DNA from: Microvirga sp. ACRRW | GTDB lineage: Bacteria; Pseudomonadota; Alphaproteobacteria; Rhizobiales; Beijerinckiaceae | NCBI RefSeq assembly: GCF_022346925.1 | Contig: NZ_JAKRNJ010000004.1 | Location: 62,001 to 126,000, forward strand | Length of the DNA stretch: 64,000 nt | Direction of reading: 5' to 3' | In this document: positions 45,394 through 54,186 of the stretch, in pieces | Position numbering within the stretch: the first letter of the stretch is position 1 | How the letters are laid out: every line of letters begins with the position of its first letter | Notes under the pieces: generated by a model | Told to the model about the DNA's origin: nothing | Database searches by the model: none | Seen by the model: only the letters and a program-made list of their open reading frames with translations | Translations under genes and position numbers: made by a program

Positions 45394-45483
45394 GGAGGGG
45401 TGGCCGAGTGGTTGAAGGCGCACGCCTGGAAAGTGTGTATACGGGAAACCGTATCGCGGGTTCGAATCCCGCTCCCTCCGCCA
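45394..45483 (+). tRNA. tRNA-Ser (GGA anticodon)
   Basis: A 90-base serine tRNA with encoded CCA. The acceptor stem GGAGGGG pairs with TCCCTCC, and the anticodon loop CTGGAAA (45426-45432) gives anticodon GGA (45428-45430), which reads UCC/UCU. The long variable arm GTATACGGGAAACCGTAT-like and T-loop GGTTCGAATCC are present. It is the last clearly core feature before an AT-richer stretch and the catabolic cluster, a position typical for island integration. Confidence 0.97.
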
Positions 45484-45779
45484 TTAACTAAGCTTCCTCT
45501 ATCGCTAAGCTTTCTGCTTCCAGGAACCTTCCCCTAAGTGTCCGAACTTTTGTGCCAATTTCAGCACAACCATTCTCTGACGAGTTCTCTCTTGCGACCA
45601 ATCAGCGGCCTTCTGCCTCCAACTGTGCCCCCGTTCTCCGCCTGAAAACCAACCAGTCCGGTTGTGGCGTAGCACGCAATATCAGTCGCGATCGAGTAGC
45701 CAATGCTAGTGGTCAACCCGAGCGCGAAATTTTGGCCAAGGTTCGGTCGGCGATAGATGCGATCGAAGAGAGCCAACCG

Positions 45780-46396
45780 CTAGCATGACGTTTCCTCTAT
45801 CGCTCTCGGAGAGGAGAGCACCGCGATCCGCCGCTTTGAGCGTTGTGCCGCTTCCTTGGCACATTTCTCGACATGCTTGGTCCGGTTGATGACTTGTAGA
45901 TTGCCTGCTCCCCAGAAGGTCAGCAGCTCCGGCCAAGGCGTCGCACGATGTTGGGACCAAACAGCGAAGAGTGGAATGCGATGGAGGTGCACAAAGCGGT
46001 CATCCGAATCTTTGATAAGGCCTTCGTTATTGATGATGTGCAGCAACAACTGCACCTGCTCCCAGGAACTCATGGAGTGGACATGTTCGGGAGAGAGGAG
46101 GTGGTTTTTGCAAGTCGGTCGAGATTTGCAACATAGCGCCCTTTGGAGCACGTGAGGGCCGTAATCTCTCGAATATCTGCGGCTTGCGAACGCGGCGCCT
46201 GCTCAACAAGCAGGCTTCCTAGAGATGCATTGAATGCCGTCGGGCACATGATCTGCCGGGCATGGGATGCAAACCCCTTAAGGATTGTTAGGTCCGTCGC
46301 AAGATCTCGATCAGCGAGAAAGTGCCAGTGAACATCATTCTGAAAGGTTACAGCAGCTTGTGTTGCAGCTTGCCGGAAGCGAACCTGATTTACTTC
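45780..46396 (-). pseudogene. Degraded minus-strand coding remnant in two overlapping frames
   Basis: Frame one is open from 46396 to a TGA ending at 46070 (109 codons, reading VTFQNDVHWHFLADRDLATD and DIREITALTCSKGRYVANLD) but has no usable start. Frame two starts at ATG 46073, overlaps that stop by 4 bases (ATGA), and runs to 45780 (97 residues, MSSWEQVQLLLHIINNEGLI). The protein-like composition of both frames, and the helix-turn-helix look of the first, suggest the tail of a DNA-binding regulator, cut at the 5' end and perhaps split by a frameshift. I do not recognise the family. Confidence 0.45.
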
Positions 46397-46888
46397 TCAA
46401 GAAGCCGATCCAACATTCATACTGACCTAGTGAATGAACTGAAGTGGCGAAGATGAATCACGACTTCATGCTCGGGCTTTTACTCATCGAAAAATCCCTA
46501 CTGCCCTCGAATGGAATCTTCGCCACAGGCGCCTAAGCAAGGGCGAACTCAACGATGCCGACAAGGTCATACCGTGAGAGAGCGGGAGAACCTTATGACG
46601 ATGTTGGGAGACCATCAGAGACGATGCGGTAGGGCCATAGTTGCTCCAGCTACGGTCGAGATCACCGCGCCTCTAGAAAGCGCAACCTCAAGTAGTCTTA
46701 GATAGTTCCTATCCCCCTAGAGCCGCCGCGTTTCTCGCGTGGACCCGGCCTTCATCATTCCTGGATGATCCAGGAACGGCTCTCTTACTTAACTGACGAC
46801 CGTCCGGGAATAGATAGACGGCCCGCCTAATCATTTTATGGAGCCCTCGCCCGCGGACTAAAGGATAATGAATGATCGCTTCCGCTTG

Positions 46889-46922
46889 TAATTGGTTTTT
46901 TATATGCATAATGTACCAATTA
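46889..46922. promoter_or_regulatory. 8-bp inverted repeat upstream of the catabolic operon
   Basis: TAATTGGT (46889-46896) and ACCAATTA (46915-46922) are perfect inverted repeats with an 18-bp AT-rich spacer that contains TATGCATA (46903-46910). CATAAT (46907-46912) could be the -10 box of the operon. A repressor at this site would block it; one of the two GntR proteins is the obvious candidate. Confidence 0.5.
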
Positions 46923-46961
46923 ATGACGAGGCATTCCGAGATGCGCCTCCTGAACTTATGA

Positions 46962-47831
46962 ATGGAAGCAATATTGAAGCGAGCATATAGAACGGGCGCT
47001 ACTCCTTTCTGGGTCTGCCAAGCGGATCCCCGGTTCTCCTATTGCCTTTACGTACCTGAAGGCGCACGTCCGAGTCGCCCGCTGCCGCTGATTGTGGTGG
47101 TGCACGGCTCCTATCGGGTTCCTGAAGCCTACCGCGACCGTTTTGCGAAATTTGCCGAGGACAATGGCTGCGTGGTTCTTTGCCCGCTCTTTCCTTGCGG
47201 CATTGTCGAGCCAGAGGACACGGAGAGCTATAAATTCGTTTATTCCGACCATGTGCCTGCCTATGGCGGACGCGGTGTACGCTACGATCAGGTCCTCCTG
47301 TCGATGGTTAGCGAAGCATCGGAAAGGTTCGGTTGCGATGGCCGTCGCTTCCACCTCGCCGGGTATTCCGGCGGTGGTCAGTTCGCGAACAGATTCTTTT
47401 ATGGTCACCCCGACAGACTTCTCAGCGTCTCGATTGGAGCCCCTGGGAACGTAACGCTGCTTGATCCATCAAAGGGCTGGTTCGTCGGTATCGGTGGAAT
47501 GGAAGCGTTCCTTGGCAAAGCCCCTGATCTTGCCGCTATGCGTCAGGTCGCTGTCCATATGGTGGTCGGTGAACAGGATCTCGATCCTTCCGAAGTCGTG
47601 TCCCGCCCCGGCTCTCCCCACAATATCCCCGGCATCAACGACACGGGCTCCGATCGGGTGACGCGTCTGCGCGCACTTGAGGCCAACCTTCGCGGTGCCG
47701 GGCTCAACGTCCGTTTCGATCTTGTCCCCGAGGTTGCTCATAACGGCTTCGCAGTGCTGCCGGCCGTCTTCGAATTCTTGGCGCCCCTACTGGCGCAACA
47801 CGCCCATCCGACAGCAGGCGCCTTCGCATGA
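46962..47831 (+). CDS. Alpha/beta-hydrolase, paralogue of the 61797 gene
   Basis: A 289-residue cytosolic hydrolase. Elements: oxyanion region VVVHGSYRVPEAYRD, conserved CPLFPCGI, the nucleophile elbow GYSGGGQFANRFF, and late VAHNGF with the probable catalytic histidine. It is closely related in length and motif order to the protein at 61797-62642, and both differ from common esterases by the SIGAPGxVTLLD and GINDxG blocks. It is the first gene of the catabolic operon and overlaps the C45 acylase gene by 4 bases. Probable substrate: an ester or amide of the compound the operon degrades. Confidence 0.85.
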   Translation: MEAILKRAYRTGATPFWVCQADPRFSYCLYVPEGARPSRPLPLIVVVHGSYRVPEAYRDRFAKFAEDNGCVVLCPLFPCGIVEPEDTESYKFVYSDHVPAYGGRGVRYDQVLLSMVSEASERFGCDGRRFHLAGYSGGGQFANRFFYGHPDRLLSVSIGAPGNVTLLDPSKGWFVGIGGMEAFLGKAPDLAAMRQVAVHMVVGEQDLDPSEVVSRPGSPHNIPGINDTGSDRVTRLRALEANLRGAGLNVRFDLVPEVAHNGFAVLPAVFEFLAPLLAQHAHPTAGAFA

Positions 47832-48931
47832 CTCAGATCAGATGCATCACGATTCAAGGGACTCCCATCGAAAGGGGACTCTCCTATGGCCACCAGGCCG
47901 AGGATCTGATCGGGAAAGCGGTCGCGCATTACCAACGCGATTTTGCCGTGAAAGGAGTTATTTGGAGCGAGGCTCTGAATATCGCCAAGAGGTTCATCGA
48001 CATTGTCCAGAACTACGACCCTGATCTAGCGACGGAACTCGAGGGAATTGCCCGCGGGAGCGGACAATCTGCGGAAGCGATCATGCTTCTCAATGCTAGA
48101 ACCGAGGTTCTGTTTTGGCATGAGAAGGAGCGCGGCAAAGCTCAATCGGGCACGGCGGAAGAATGTTCGTCGGCTGTCGCTCTTCCTGCCGCCACCCGCG
48201 ATGGTGTGCTCATCCATGCCCAGAATTGGGATTGGATGCCTGGTGTCGCCGATCACACGCTCGCGATGCGCGTGAGAGGGCAGAACAATCCTGATGCTCT
48301 TCACTTTGTGGAGGCCGGGCAGTTGGCGCGTCACGGCTTCAATGGCGCCGGCATCACCGTCACCGCCATGGGGCTCCACTCCGACAAGGATTATGGCCGG
48401 CTTGGCGTGCCAAGCCCGTTCATTCGCCGCAAGGTTCTGGAAAGCCAAACGCTGGCAGAAGCAATCGGCCGCGTTCTGCAGGGTGGCACATCATTCTCGC
48501 ATGCCCTCATCCTCAGCCACGGATCGGGCGAGGCCCTGTGTCTTGAGACAACGCCTGACGATGCATTCTGGATCGAGCCAGAGGATGGCATCCTTGTTCA
48601 CACGAACCATTTCAAAGCGCCCGCCGCACTCGTAAAGGTGCGCGAAGCCAATCTGGTTCGGTGCCCCGACTCGCTGACCCGGGATATGCGTCTCCGTGGA
48701 TCACTGCATGCCGCCTGCGGTCGCATCACCGTCGATGATGTGAAGGCGGCATTCGCTGACGATTGGGGCCATCCATACGGAGTGCTGCGCCATCCTGCGC
48801 CACGCCCAGGAGGCCTTACGTCCGCGACAGTCTACACACTGATTATGACCCCACAGAAGGGCAAGGCTTGGGTTGCACTCAAGCCATACGAAAACGGGAG
48901 TTTCGTAGAACTAGATCTGTACGCTGCGTAA
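47828..48931 (+). CDS. C45-family autoproteolytic acylase/acyltransferase
   Basis: A 367-residue Ntn-hydrolase like isopenicillin-N/6-APA acyltransferases. The predicted self-cleavage site is Glu112-Cys113 in GTAEECSSA; the freed Cys113 would be the N-terminal nucleophile. Other family parts are RGLSYGHQ at the start, NWDWMPG, and HTNHF in the C-terminal half. Such enzymes remove or exchange acyl groups on amines. Translational coupling to the hydrolase gene and the peptide transporter right after it point to deacylation of an imported N-acyl compound. The substrate is unknown. Confidence 0.85.
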   Translation: MTQIRCITIQGTPIERGLSYGHQAEDLIGKAVAHYQRDFAVKGVIWSEALNIAKRFIDIVQNYDPDLATELEGIARGSGQSAEAIMLLNARTEVLFWHEKERGKAQSGTAEECSSAVALPAATRDGVLIHAQNWDWMPGVADHTLAMRVRGQNNPDALHFVEAGQLARHGFNGAGITVTAMGLHSDKDYGRLGVPSPFIRRKVLESQTLAEAIGRVLQGGTSFSHALILSHGSGEALCLETTPDDAFWIEPEDGILVHTNHFKAPAALVKVREANLVRCPDSLTRDMRLRGSLHAACGRITVDDVKAAFADDWGHPYGVLRHPAPRPGGLTSATVYTLIMTPQKGKAWVALKPYENGSFVELDLYAA

Positions 48932-48957
48932 ATCCTAATAAAAAAGAGGGAAGTAGG

Positions 48958-50517
48958 ATGAAAAGATCATTGTTGAGCTGCCTCGCCGTATCGGCGGGCA
49001 TAACGCTTGCGTCGCCAGCCGTCGCGGAAACGAGCCTGAGGGTTTCCGTCAACAGCGATATCCGATCGACACAGTTCGGAGTGAACCGAGACGGCACGAC
49101 GGACACCGTCCTTCATCACGTCATCGAAGGATTAGTCGCTTATCGGGACGATCTTTCGGTTGGCCCGCTCCTGGCCAAGAGCTGGGAGGTTTCACCGGAT
49201 GGAACAGCCTATACTTTCACGCTTCGGGACGGAGCGCTCTTCCACAACGGGCAACCTGTAACGGCCTCCGACGTCAAGTGGTCTTGGGAGCGGCTCCTCA
49301 ACCCCGAAACCAAGTTTGTCTGCCGCAACTGGTTCGACGGCACGGGCGGCACCGGCATCAAGATCACTTCCATCGAGACGCTCGATGACAAGCGCGTTCG
49401 CTTCACGTTGCAGGAGCCCAATGCGCTGTTCCTGTCGCGCATGGCGCATATGGTCTGCCTGTCCGGCATCATTCACAAGGATACGGTCGGTGCAGACGGA
49501 TCCTGGAACAATCCCATCGGCACGGGGCCGTTCACGATCAAGGAATGGCGCAAGAACCAGTTCATCGAACTGGCGAAGTTCGACCGGTATGTCCCCCTAA
49601 AAGAAAAGGCGGACGGCTACGCGGGCAATCGCGAGCCCAGGGTTGATCGTATCCGCTTCCTCGTGATTGCCGACCCCGCGGCGGCCAAGGCGGCCTTGCT
49701 CGCAGGCGACATCGATGTGCTGACCAATCTCGATCTGGACGCGGTCGAGGAGGTGAAGAATGCGAAAGGCATCCGCGTCGGCCTCAACATTACGCCCGGC
49801 TGGGAAGTGATGCTGATGCAGGATCAGGATCCTCTGCTGAAGGACAAGCGCATCCGCCAGGCCATCGCCCATGCCATCAATCGCGATGAAATCGTCCTGG
49901 CCGCGACGGCAGGGCTCGGCAAGCCGAACCCCTCGGCCGTCGCTGAGAAAAGCTCCTTCTTCGGAAAAGATTTTCAGCAGGGGCTTTCCTACTCGCCCGA
50001 TAAGGCTCGCCAACTCCTGAAGGAGGCCGGCTATAAAGGCGAGACGATCAAGCTTACCAGCAATGCCCAGTATCCGTTCGACAACAAGTCGGCGATTGCA
50101 ATTCAGAGCATGCTCCAGCGTGTCGGGATCAATGTGGAACTTGAGGTTCTCGACTGGGCGACCCAGTTCAAGAACTACAATGAAGGCCGCACGCAGCTAA
50201 TGGTGATGGGCTTCTCTGCGCGACCTGATCCGACGCTGATGTATGACGTGTTCATGGGCGACCGGAACAAGCGCAAGAATGTCTACTATGCCGACGAGAA
50301 GGCGCTCGAAGCTCTGGCGCAATCCTCGACAACGGCAGATCCTGAGAAAAGGCGACAGATTTTTGCGCAGATCCACCAGCGCATGATCGACGACAGCTCT
50401 GTTATGGGCCTGTTCAACTTCGTCGAAGCTGACGCCTTCCGCCCGGAACGGGTGAAGGGCTTTGAGGTCTGGTCTCTCGGCAAGTCCCGTTTCTGGGGCG
50501 TCGAAGTCGCGAAGTAA
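48958..50517 (+). CDS. Dipeptide/oligopeptide-type ABC substrate-binding protein
   Basis: A 519-residue SBP_bac_5 (DppA/OppA cluster C) periplasmic protein with a signal peptide cleaved after PAVA. The family core is GLVAYRDDLSVGPLLAKSWEVSPDGTAYTFTLRDG, and IGTGPFTIKEW follows later. I place the start at ATG 48958; the open frame extends into the acylase gene. It begins 26 bases after the acylase stop. Confidence 0.92.
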   Translation: MKRSLLSCLAVSAGITLASPAVAETSLRVSVNSDIRSTQFGVNRDGTTDTVLHHVIEGLVAYRDDLSVGPLLAKSWEVSPDGTAYTFTLRDGALFHNGQPVTASDVKWSWERLLNPETKFVCRNWFDGTGGTGIKITSIETLDDKRVRFTLQEPNALFLSRMAHMVCLSGIIHKDTVGADGSWNNPIGTGPFTIKEWRKNQFIELAKFDRYVPLKEKADGYAGNREPRVDRIRFLVIADPAAAKAALLAGDIDVLTNLDLDAVEEVKNAKGIRVGLNITPGWEVMLMQDQDPLLKDKRIRQAIAHAINRDEIVLAATAGLGKPNPSAVAEKSSFFGKDFQQGLSYSPDKARQLLKEAGYKGETIKLTSNAQYPFDNKSAIAIQSMLQRVGINVELEVLDWATQFKNYNEGRTQLMVMGFSARPDPTLMYDVFMGDRNKRKNVYYADEKALEALAQSSTTADPEKRRQIFAQIHQRMIDDSSVMGLFNFVEADAFRPERVKGFEVWSLGKSRFWGVEVAK

Positions 50518-50619
50518 GCGAACTCGCATCGCACGGTGACGGCATCCCGTCACCGTGCGAACCAGTTCATAGGGCGGCCTGCGCCTCCCAAAATCATTTT
50601 GATCGATCAAGGCAAAGCG

Positions 50620-51561
50620 ATGTTGTCCTATTCTCTGCGTCGGCTGGCTCTTGCCCTCCCTACGCTCCTCTTAGCGGGTATTCTGGTCTTCGCTCTGATG
50701 CGGCTCGTTCCGGGCGATCCTGCTCTCATGTTCGTCGGCGATGTCGACGATCCCGAAGCGGTGATCAGAAAGCGAGCCGAGCTCGGACTTGACCGCTCGC
50801 TGATCGAACAGTTCCTCCTGTGGTCCGGCAGTATCCTCAGCGGCGATCTGGGAACTTCTGTCAAAACAGGCAGCCCGGTTGCCACTGAAATCGCCGAGAG
50901 CTTTCCTGTGACGGCACAGATCGTTCTGATCGCCACTTTCCTGTCGTCGATCATCGCCATTCCTCTCGGCATGATTGCGGCCTGGAAGCAGAACTCAAGT
51001 CTCGACGTCGGAATTGTCGGTTTCACGACCTTCTGCCTCTCGATTCCGAGCTTCTGGATGGCTGTGATCCTGCTCACCATGTTCGGCGTGAATCTGGGCT
51101 GGTTACCGACCGTAGGCTATGTCTCCATGACGGAGAACCTGCTAGAAGGCGCGCTCTACTTGATCATGCCGGTCACGGCGCTGCTGTTCACGGAACTCGC
51201 GACACTGACACGCATGTCCAGGGCGAGCACGATCGATGTGCTGCGCCTGGACTACATCACGCACGCACGCGCCAAGGGATTGGGGGAGCGTACGGTTCTC
51301 TGGAAACACGCCTTCCCGAATGCATTCGCCCCGACTCTGACCGTGCTCGGTCTTCTCCTCGGGCATCTCCTCGGTGGCGTCGTAGTTCTTGAAACCATGT
51401 TCAGCTTGCCCGGAATGGGGCGGCTGATGATCGGGGCCATCTTCGCCCGTGACTATCCCGTGGTGCAGGGCGTGCTTCTCTTTATCGTCATGCTCTACGT
51501 CGTCATCAATCTCGCCGTTGATCTGCTCTATCCGGCCTTCGACCCGAGAGTTAAGCTATGA
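50620..51561 (+). CDS. Peptide-type ABC permease (DppB type)
   Basis: A 313-residue inner-membrane permease with six helices. The N-terminal block is LRRLALALPTLLLAGILVFALMRLVPGDPA and the EAA loop is DYITHARAKGLGERTVLWKHAFPNAFAPT. I place the start at ATG 50620. Its stop overlaps the next permease start (ATGA). Confidence 0.92.
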   Translation: MLSYSLRRLALALPTLLLAGILVFALMRLVPGDPALMFVGDVDDPEAVIRKRAELGLDRSLIEQFLLWSGSILSGDLGTSVKTGSPVATEIAESFPVTAQIVLIATFLSSIIAIPLGMIAAWKQNSSLDVGIVGFTTFCLSIPSFWMAVILLTMFGVNLGWLPTVGYVSMTENLLEGALYLIMPVTALLFTELATLTRMSRASTIDVLRLDYITHARAKGLGERTVLWKHAFPNAFAPTLTVLGLLLGHLLGGVVVLETMFSLPGMGRLMIGAIFARDYPVVQGVLLFIVMLYVVINLAVDLLYPAFDPRVKL

Positions 51562-52388
51562 TCTTCCAACGTTTTTTCCGTAAGCGCATCAACGCCAAGA
51601 TCGGCGCGCTTCTCTTGTCCTTTTTCATTATCGCGGCACTGATCGGGACAATCGCAACACCTTACGATCCGGTCCTGATGGATATCCGCGCCCGCCTCAA
51701 GCCACCAAGCAGCGAGCATTGGTTCGGAACGGATCAATTCGGACGTGACATCCTCTCCCGCCTCCTTGTCGGCGCGCGTGAAAGCCTGACGATCAGCTTC
51801 ATGTCCGTGCTGTGCGCCCTTGGGCTCGGCGTGACTATCGGGGCTGCTTCGGGTTACCGCGGCGGTTCTTTCGACAGGGGGACGATGGCAGTCCTCGATG
51901 CGGTCATGGCCTTCCCTGGCCTCCTTCTTGCACTCGGCATCATCGCAGTGGCGGGACCGGGAAAATGGGGCGTGGTAACCGCTCTCGGCCTTGCCTATAC
52001 CCCTGGCATTACGCGCGTCGTCCGCTCGACTGTGCTTTCGCTGCGTGAGCGTGAGTTCATCGACGCCTCTCGAGCCCTCGGCAACAGCGATACTTTCACG
52101 CTTCTGCGGCATGTAGTGCCCAATTGCATGACGCCGGTAATCGTCATGGGTACGTCGCTCTTCGCGACGGCGCTTCTTTCCGAGAGCGCGCTGGCCTTCC
52201 TTGGTCTTGGTGTTCCGCCACCCAATCCCACCTGGGGAGGAATGCTGGCGGAGTCGAAGCAATTCGCTTCCACCGCAATTTGGATCGCCATCTTCCCCGG
52301 CGTTGCGATCTCTCTGACCCTTCTTGGCACAAACCTTTTCGGTGATGCGCTCCGCGACCACCTCGATCCAAGGATGAACGGACAATGA
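51558..52388 (+). CDS. Peptide-type ABC permease (DppC type)
   Basis: A 276-residue second permease. The DppC-type entry is LKPPSSEHWFGTDQFGRDILSRLLVGARESL and the EAA loop is REFIDASRALGNSDTFTLLRHVVPNCMTPVIV. It overlaps the preceding permease and the following ATPase by ATGA junctions. Confidence 0.93.
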   Translation: MIFQRFFRKRINAKIGALLLSFFIIAALIGTIATPYDPVLMDIRARLKPPSSEHWFGTDQFGRDILSRLLVGARESLTISFMSVLCALGLGVTIGAASGYRGGSFDRGTMAVLDAVMAFPGLLLALGIIAVAGPGKWGVVTALGLAYTPGITRVVRSTVLSLREREFIDASRALGNSDTFTLLRHVVPNCMTPVIVMGTSLFATALLSESALAFLGLGVPPPNPTWGGMLAESKQFASTAIWIAIFPGVAISLTLLGTNLFGDALRDHLDPRMNGQ

Positions 52389-54181
52389 TGCCGATGAGCT
52401 TGAGAGTCGCGAGACCGGACCCGGCCGAGAAAGCCCGTCCCATTATCGGCGTTGATGCCTTGTCCATCAGCTTGCGGAATCGGTTCGGCGAAACCCGTTC
52501 GATCGTGAACGCGGTCGATGTCTCGGTTCATTCGGGCGAGATCCGCGCAATCGTTGGAGAATCCGGATCGGGCAAGACCATGCTGGCCCGTTCGCTGGTG
52601 AAACTCCTACCGCCGGGAATGGAGATCACAGACGGCCGCATTGAATTTGCAGGAAGCGATCTAACCGCGGCGAACGAGACGACGATGCGCTCGATTCGCG
52701 GCCGGGGCATCGGCTTCGTATTCCAGGAACCGATGCTTTCTCTCAACCCCGCCCTCCGGATCGGAGACCAGATGGCAGAGGGACTGCGTCTGCACCTGAA
52801 CCTCTCTAAAGAAGAGATCCGGGAACGATCCCTGGCCATGCTGCATCGTGTGCGCCTGAAGGATCCGGAGGCAGCGCTCGAAGCTTACCCGCACGAATTC
52901 TCTGGGGGCATGCGCCAGCGGATCATGCTTGCCTCGGTTCTGATGCTGGAGCCGAAGCTGCTCATCGCCGATGAGCCGACGACGGCGCTCGATGCCGTCA
53001 TCCAGCGCGACGTTCTCGACATCATGGTTGAGTTGACACGCGATCTGGGGACGGCCCTCCTCCTGATCACGCACGATCTGGGACTCGTTGGGCAATATGC
53101 CAACACGGTTTCCGTCATGCGCAAGGGTGAGGTGGTTGAGCAGGGACATGTTTCCGACGTCATCAGCCGCCCTCGCGAGGAATATACCCGAAACCTACTG
53201 ACAGCCTGCCCGAAACGGCGCCCTCGATCGATCCGGGAACAAAGCACACCTGTCTTGGAGATCGATAAGGTCACGCTGCTCTATGCTGGTAAGAAGCGTT
53301 GGCCTTTTTCGGCATCAACCGGAGTCCGCGCGGTTTCCGACGTCTCATTCGACGTTCGGCCCGGTGAGACGGTCTCGGTGGTGGGTGAGTCTGGCTCAGG
53401 CAAAACGAGCCTGGGACGCGTCATCCTTGGTCTGCGTGCAGCGACGGAGGGACAGGTTCGGTTCAGGGGCAAACCCGTCGACCCGAACGACCGTGTCTCG
53501 ATGCGACAGATGCGTCGCTCTCTTCAGGTGGTATTTCAGGATCCTGGATCGAGCCTGGATCCGCGGATGCGCGTGAAGGACCTCGTCGCCGAAGGCCTCA
53601 GGCATGTTGAGGGGCTCGACGCAAAGGAAAAGCTCGCGCGCGTCCTGACAAGCGTCGCCGATGTCGGGCTTGACGAAAATTTTCTCAATCGTTTTCCCCA
53701 TGAGCTTTCAGGCGGTCAGCGGCAACGGGTCGCCATTGCACGAGCGATCGTGATGAGACCGGAGTTGATCGTGCTCGACGAGCCGGTCTCGGCTCTCGAC
53801 GTGACGATCCAGGCACAGGTTCTCGATCTGCTCGACGAACTCCAGCGCAGGTACGGGTTCGCCTACCTGTTCGTGTCCCATGACCTTGGCGTGGTCGAGC
53901 AGGTTTCGGATCGTGTCGTCGTGATGTATCGCGGCCGGATCGTCGAGATGGGATCGCGCGATCAACTGTTCGATCATCCCCAGCATCCTTACACCCGCCG
54001 TCTTCTCGCCGCATCGGCCGAGATTCAGCAGCAGACGGATGGATCCTTCACGATCCGCCGCCGTTCGCCGCAAGAAGCCGCTCCACCTCCGGGGCAAAGT
54101 TTCTATGACGGCGCCGGTTCATACGATCTCATGCCCGCAACCGACGGGCATCTTGTTGCAGTGACACGAAACGAGGCTTGA
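52385..54181 (+). CDS. Fused DppD-DppF ABC ATPase
   Basis: A 598-residue protein with two complete ATPase domains, residues about 20-270 and 290-550. Each has Walker A (GESGSGKTM and GESGSGKTS), a signature (EFSGGMRQR and ELSGGQRQR), Walker B (LLIADEPTTALDA and LIVLDEPVSALDV) and an H-loop (LLITHDLGLV and LFVSHDLGVV). Dpp systems usually have two separate ATPase genes; this fused form occurs in rhizobial peptide/opine importers. It completes the transporter. Confidence 0.94.
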   Translation: MMPMSLRVARPDPAEKARPIIGVDALSISLRNRFGETRSIVNAVDVSVHSGEIRAIVGESGSGKTMLARSLVKLLPPGMEITDGRIEFAGSDLTAANETTMRSIRGRGIGFVFQEPMLSLNPALRIGDQMAEGLRLHLNLSKEEIRERSLAMLHRVRLKDPEAALEAYPHEFSGGMRQRIMLASVLMLEPKLLIADEPTTALDAVIQRDVLDIMVELTRDLGTALLLITHDLGLVGQYANTVSVMRKGEVVEQGHVSDVISRPREEYTRNLLTACPKRRPRSIREQSTPVLEIDKVTLLYAGKKRWPFSASTGVRAVSDVSFDVRPGETVSVVGESGSGKTSLGRVILGLRAATEGQVRFRGKPVDPNDRVSMRQMRRSLQVVFQDPGSSLDPRMRVKDLVAEGLRHVEGLDAKEKLARVLTSVADVGLDENFLNRFPHELSGGQRQRVAIARAIVMRPELIVLDEPVSALDVTIQAQVLDLLDELQRRYGFAYLFVSHDLGVVEQVSDRVVVMYRGRIVEMGSRDQLFDHPQHPYTRRLLAASAEIQQQTDGSFTIRRRSPQEAAPPPGQSFYDGAGSYDLMPATDGHLVAVTRNEA

Positions 54182-54186
54182 AAGAC

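Larger units (their letters stand above)
45484..46961. other. 1.5-kb AT-richer, poorly coding region next to tRNA-Ser
   Basis: This stretch is visibly richer in A+T than its surroundings and has no intact recognisable gene. It contains a degraded coding remnant on the minus strand (45780-46396), a perfect TTCCTGG/CCAGGAA hairpin (46758-46776) and an operator-like inverted repeat (46889-46922). No integrase, transposase or repeat of the tRNA 3' end is recognised in the window. Confidence 0.6.

Noticed and set aside
45552-45788. 78-codon plus-strand and 71-codon minus-strand frames right after the tRNA
   Set aside because: They overlap each other, start at GTG or TTG without convincing ribosome binding sites and match nothing I recognise; the evidence does not favour either strand.
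46511-46705. 64-codon open frame in the gene-poor stretch
   Set aside because: No ribosome binding site and no domain-like pattern; length is within chance expectation.
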